A DNA stretch of 43,398 nt from Myxococcales bacterium (GTDB taxonomy: Bacteria > Myxococcota_A > UBA9160 > SZUA-336). The notes beneath the pieces were generated by a model, which was given only the letters and a program-made list of their open reading frames with translations, did not search any database and was not told where the DNA came from. Where the stretch lies: the NCBI GenBank assembly GCA_013215565.1, contig JABSQV010000047.1, positions 1-43,398 of the forward strand, in the 5' to 3' direction. A program made the translations under genes and the position numbers. Positions 42,693 to 43,398 of the stretch are shown piece after piece; positions within the stretch are counted from its first letter, which is position 1, and the number at the start of each line of letters is the position of its first letter.

Positions 42693-43398
42693 GTGAGCCG
42701 CTTTCGTCGACAATTGATCCGCAACACGCTCCTGGTCGTGGTGCTATCCGTCGGGATCTCGGAAACCCTGATCCTGCAGTGGTGGTTTCTGTTCTCGGGC
42801 CGGCCAGCGCTCGGCGCCGTCGCATTCGCAGGTACGCTGGTACTGCTGCTCGCCGCGAACTTCCTGTTGCTCTGGGGAATGCGCCTGCTCTCGCGACGGT
42901 TCCGCCAGGTCCGGGTGCTGGGCCACGCCTACATGCTGGTTACGCTCGGCGCGATCTTCACCGGGCCGCTGCTGGTCGCGGCCTTCGCCGCGGTCGGGAT
43001 CCCGGTCTGGATCGCCGGAGGCGCCGAGGACGGCGTGGGACACCGGGCCCTGGTGGCGGCCGGCGGGGCCGCGATCGCGATCGGATTCGCTTCGATCGTC
43101 TGGGGCCGGAGCTTCGGGCAGCGGCGCGTGGTGATCGAGAAAGTCACGATTCCGATGCCGTTGCTCCCGCAGCCGCTCCGCGGGCTACGCATCGCGCACC
43201 TTTCCGACCTCCACATCGGCCCACACCTGCGGGCGCTCCGGCTCCGGAGCTTCGTCGATCGCGTCTCTGCAATCGACCCCGACCTGATCGTGATCACGGG
43301 CGATCTCTTCGATTTCGATGCCGACTACATCGACGAAGGCTGCCGCGAACTCGCGCGGCTCAGCGCGCGCCATGGAGTCTTCGCCATTCTGGGCAACC
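42693..43398 (+). CDS. Metallophosphoesterase with N-terminal membrane segments (cut by window edge)
   Basis: A GTG at 42693 opens a frame that runs to the right edge (235 codons). About four hydrophobic segments come first (residues 10-140), then a calcineurin-like phosphoesterase domain with the first metal motif RIAHLSDLHIGPHL, the second, DLIVITGDLFDFD, and the start of the third, AILGN. This matches YkuE/YaeI-type membrane phosphodiesterases that may act on lipid A-type or UDP-linked lipids. The start lies 14 bases after the leuA stop, so it could be in the same transcript. The C-terminus is missing. Confidence 0.82.
   Translation, partial: MSRFRRQLIRNTLLVVVLSVGISETLILQWWFLFSGRPALGAVAFAGTLVLLLAANFLLLWGMRLLSRRFRQVRVLGHAYMLVTLGAIFTGPLLVAAFAAVGIPVWIAGGAEDGVGHRALVAAGGAAIAIGFASIVWGRSFGQRRVVIEKVTIPMPLLPQPLRGLRIAHLSDLHIGPHLRALRLRSFVDRVSAIDPDLIVITGDLFDFDADYIDEGCRELARLSARHGVFAILGN

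Noticed and set aside
1..43398. tRNA, rRNA or mobile elements
   Set aside because: No tRNA-like cloverleaf ending, rRNA core sequence, transposase motif or terminal inverted repeats were noticed by reading; a covariance-model scan would be needed to exclude them fully.

Overview
The window is GC-rich and densely coded on both strands, with short gaps and frequent stop/start overlaps. The gene mix resembles lineages historically called Deltaproteobacteria (Myxococcota/Desulfobacterota-like): a TonB-like protein with ExbB/ExbD, Asp-rich calcium-loop repeat proteins, an OmpA lipoprotein, a mesaconyl-CoA-hydratase-like MaoC protein and a PrpE ligase. That placement is inference; no rRNA or other marker is present. 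I saw no tRNA, rRNA, insertion sequence, phage gene or CRISPR array.

Left part (1-19.5 kb). A propionate-CoA ligase gene precedes a lipoprotein gene cut by the left edge. Then come a ferritin-like hypothetical protein, two overlapping ABC exporter half-transporters, a luciferase-like oxidoreductase/folC/MaoC operon, a type B carboxylesterase, an SDR with an unknown 372-residue protein, a TrmH-type methyltransferase with an ABC ATPase/permease pair, a small Cys-rich protein, an NRDE-family protein and a patatin-like lipase.

Central part (19.5-30.1 kb). This is the most unusual block. A rightward set (TonB-like protein; a secreted protein of about 1,140 residues built from about 40 copies of a 24-25-residue D-x-[DN]-x-D-G-x-x-[DE] repeat; a second envelope protein with eight copies of the same repeat) converges on a leftward set (OmpA lipoprotein, von Willebrand A protein, ExbB, ExbD, with an M28 peptidase upstream). 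The VWA protein also carries one calcium-type loop. I read the block as a candidate ion-motive-force-driven envelope apparatus. Each part has a known fold, but I do not recognise the combination.

Right part (30.2-43.4 kb). It holds comM, a GH4 family glycosidase, a five-gene leftward operon (threonine aldolase, YkgJ-type Cys-cluster protein, dienelactone hydrolase, Tat-exported FMN-barrel protein, GNAT), tpx, a PHP metallohydrolase with a TPR protein, two GNAT genes followed by pdxH, a short-form 2-isopropylmalate synthase, and a metallophosphoesterase running off the right edge. Before the synthase lies a complete transcription attenuator: a promoter, an apparently leaderless 27-codon leader peptide with clustered Leu codons, two mutually exclusive RNA pairings and a strong intrinsic terminator. 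The synthase lacks the C-terminal domain through which leucine normally inhibits it, so attenuation may be its main leucine control.

A recurring pattern is a -10-like hexamer (TANNNT) 6-8 bases before a start codon that has no well-placed Shine-Dalgarno sequence. It suggests leaderless transcripts are common in this organism.
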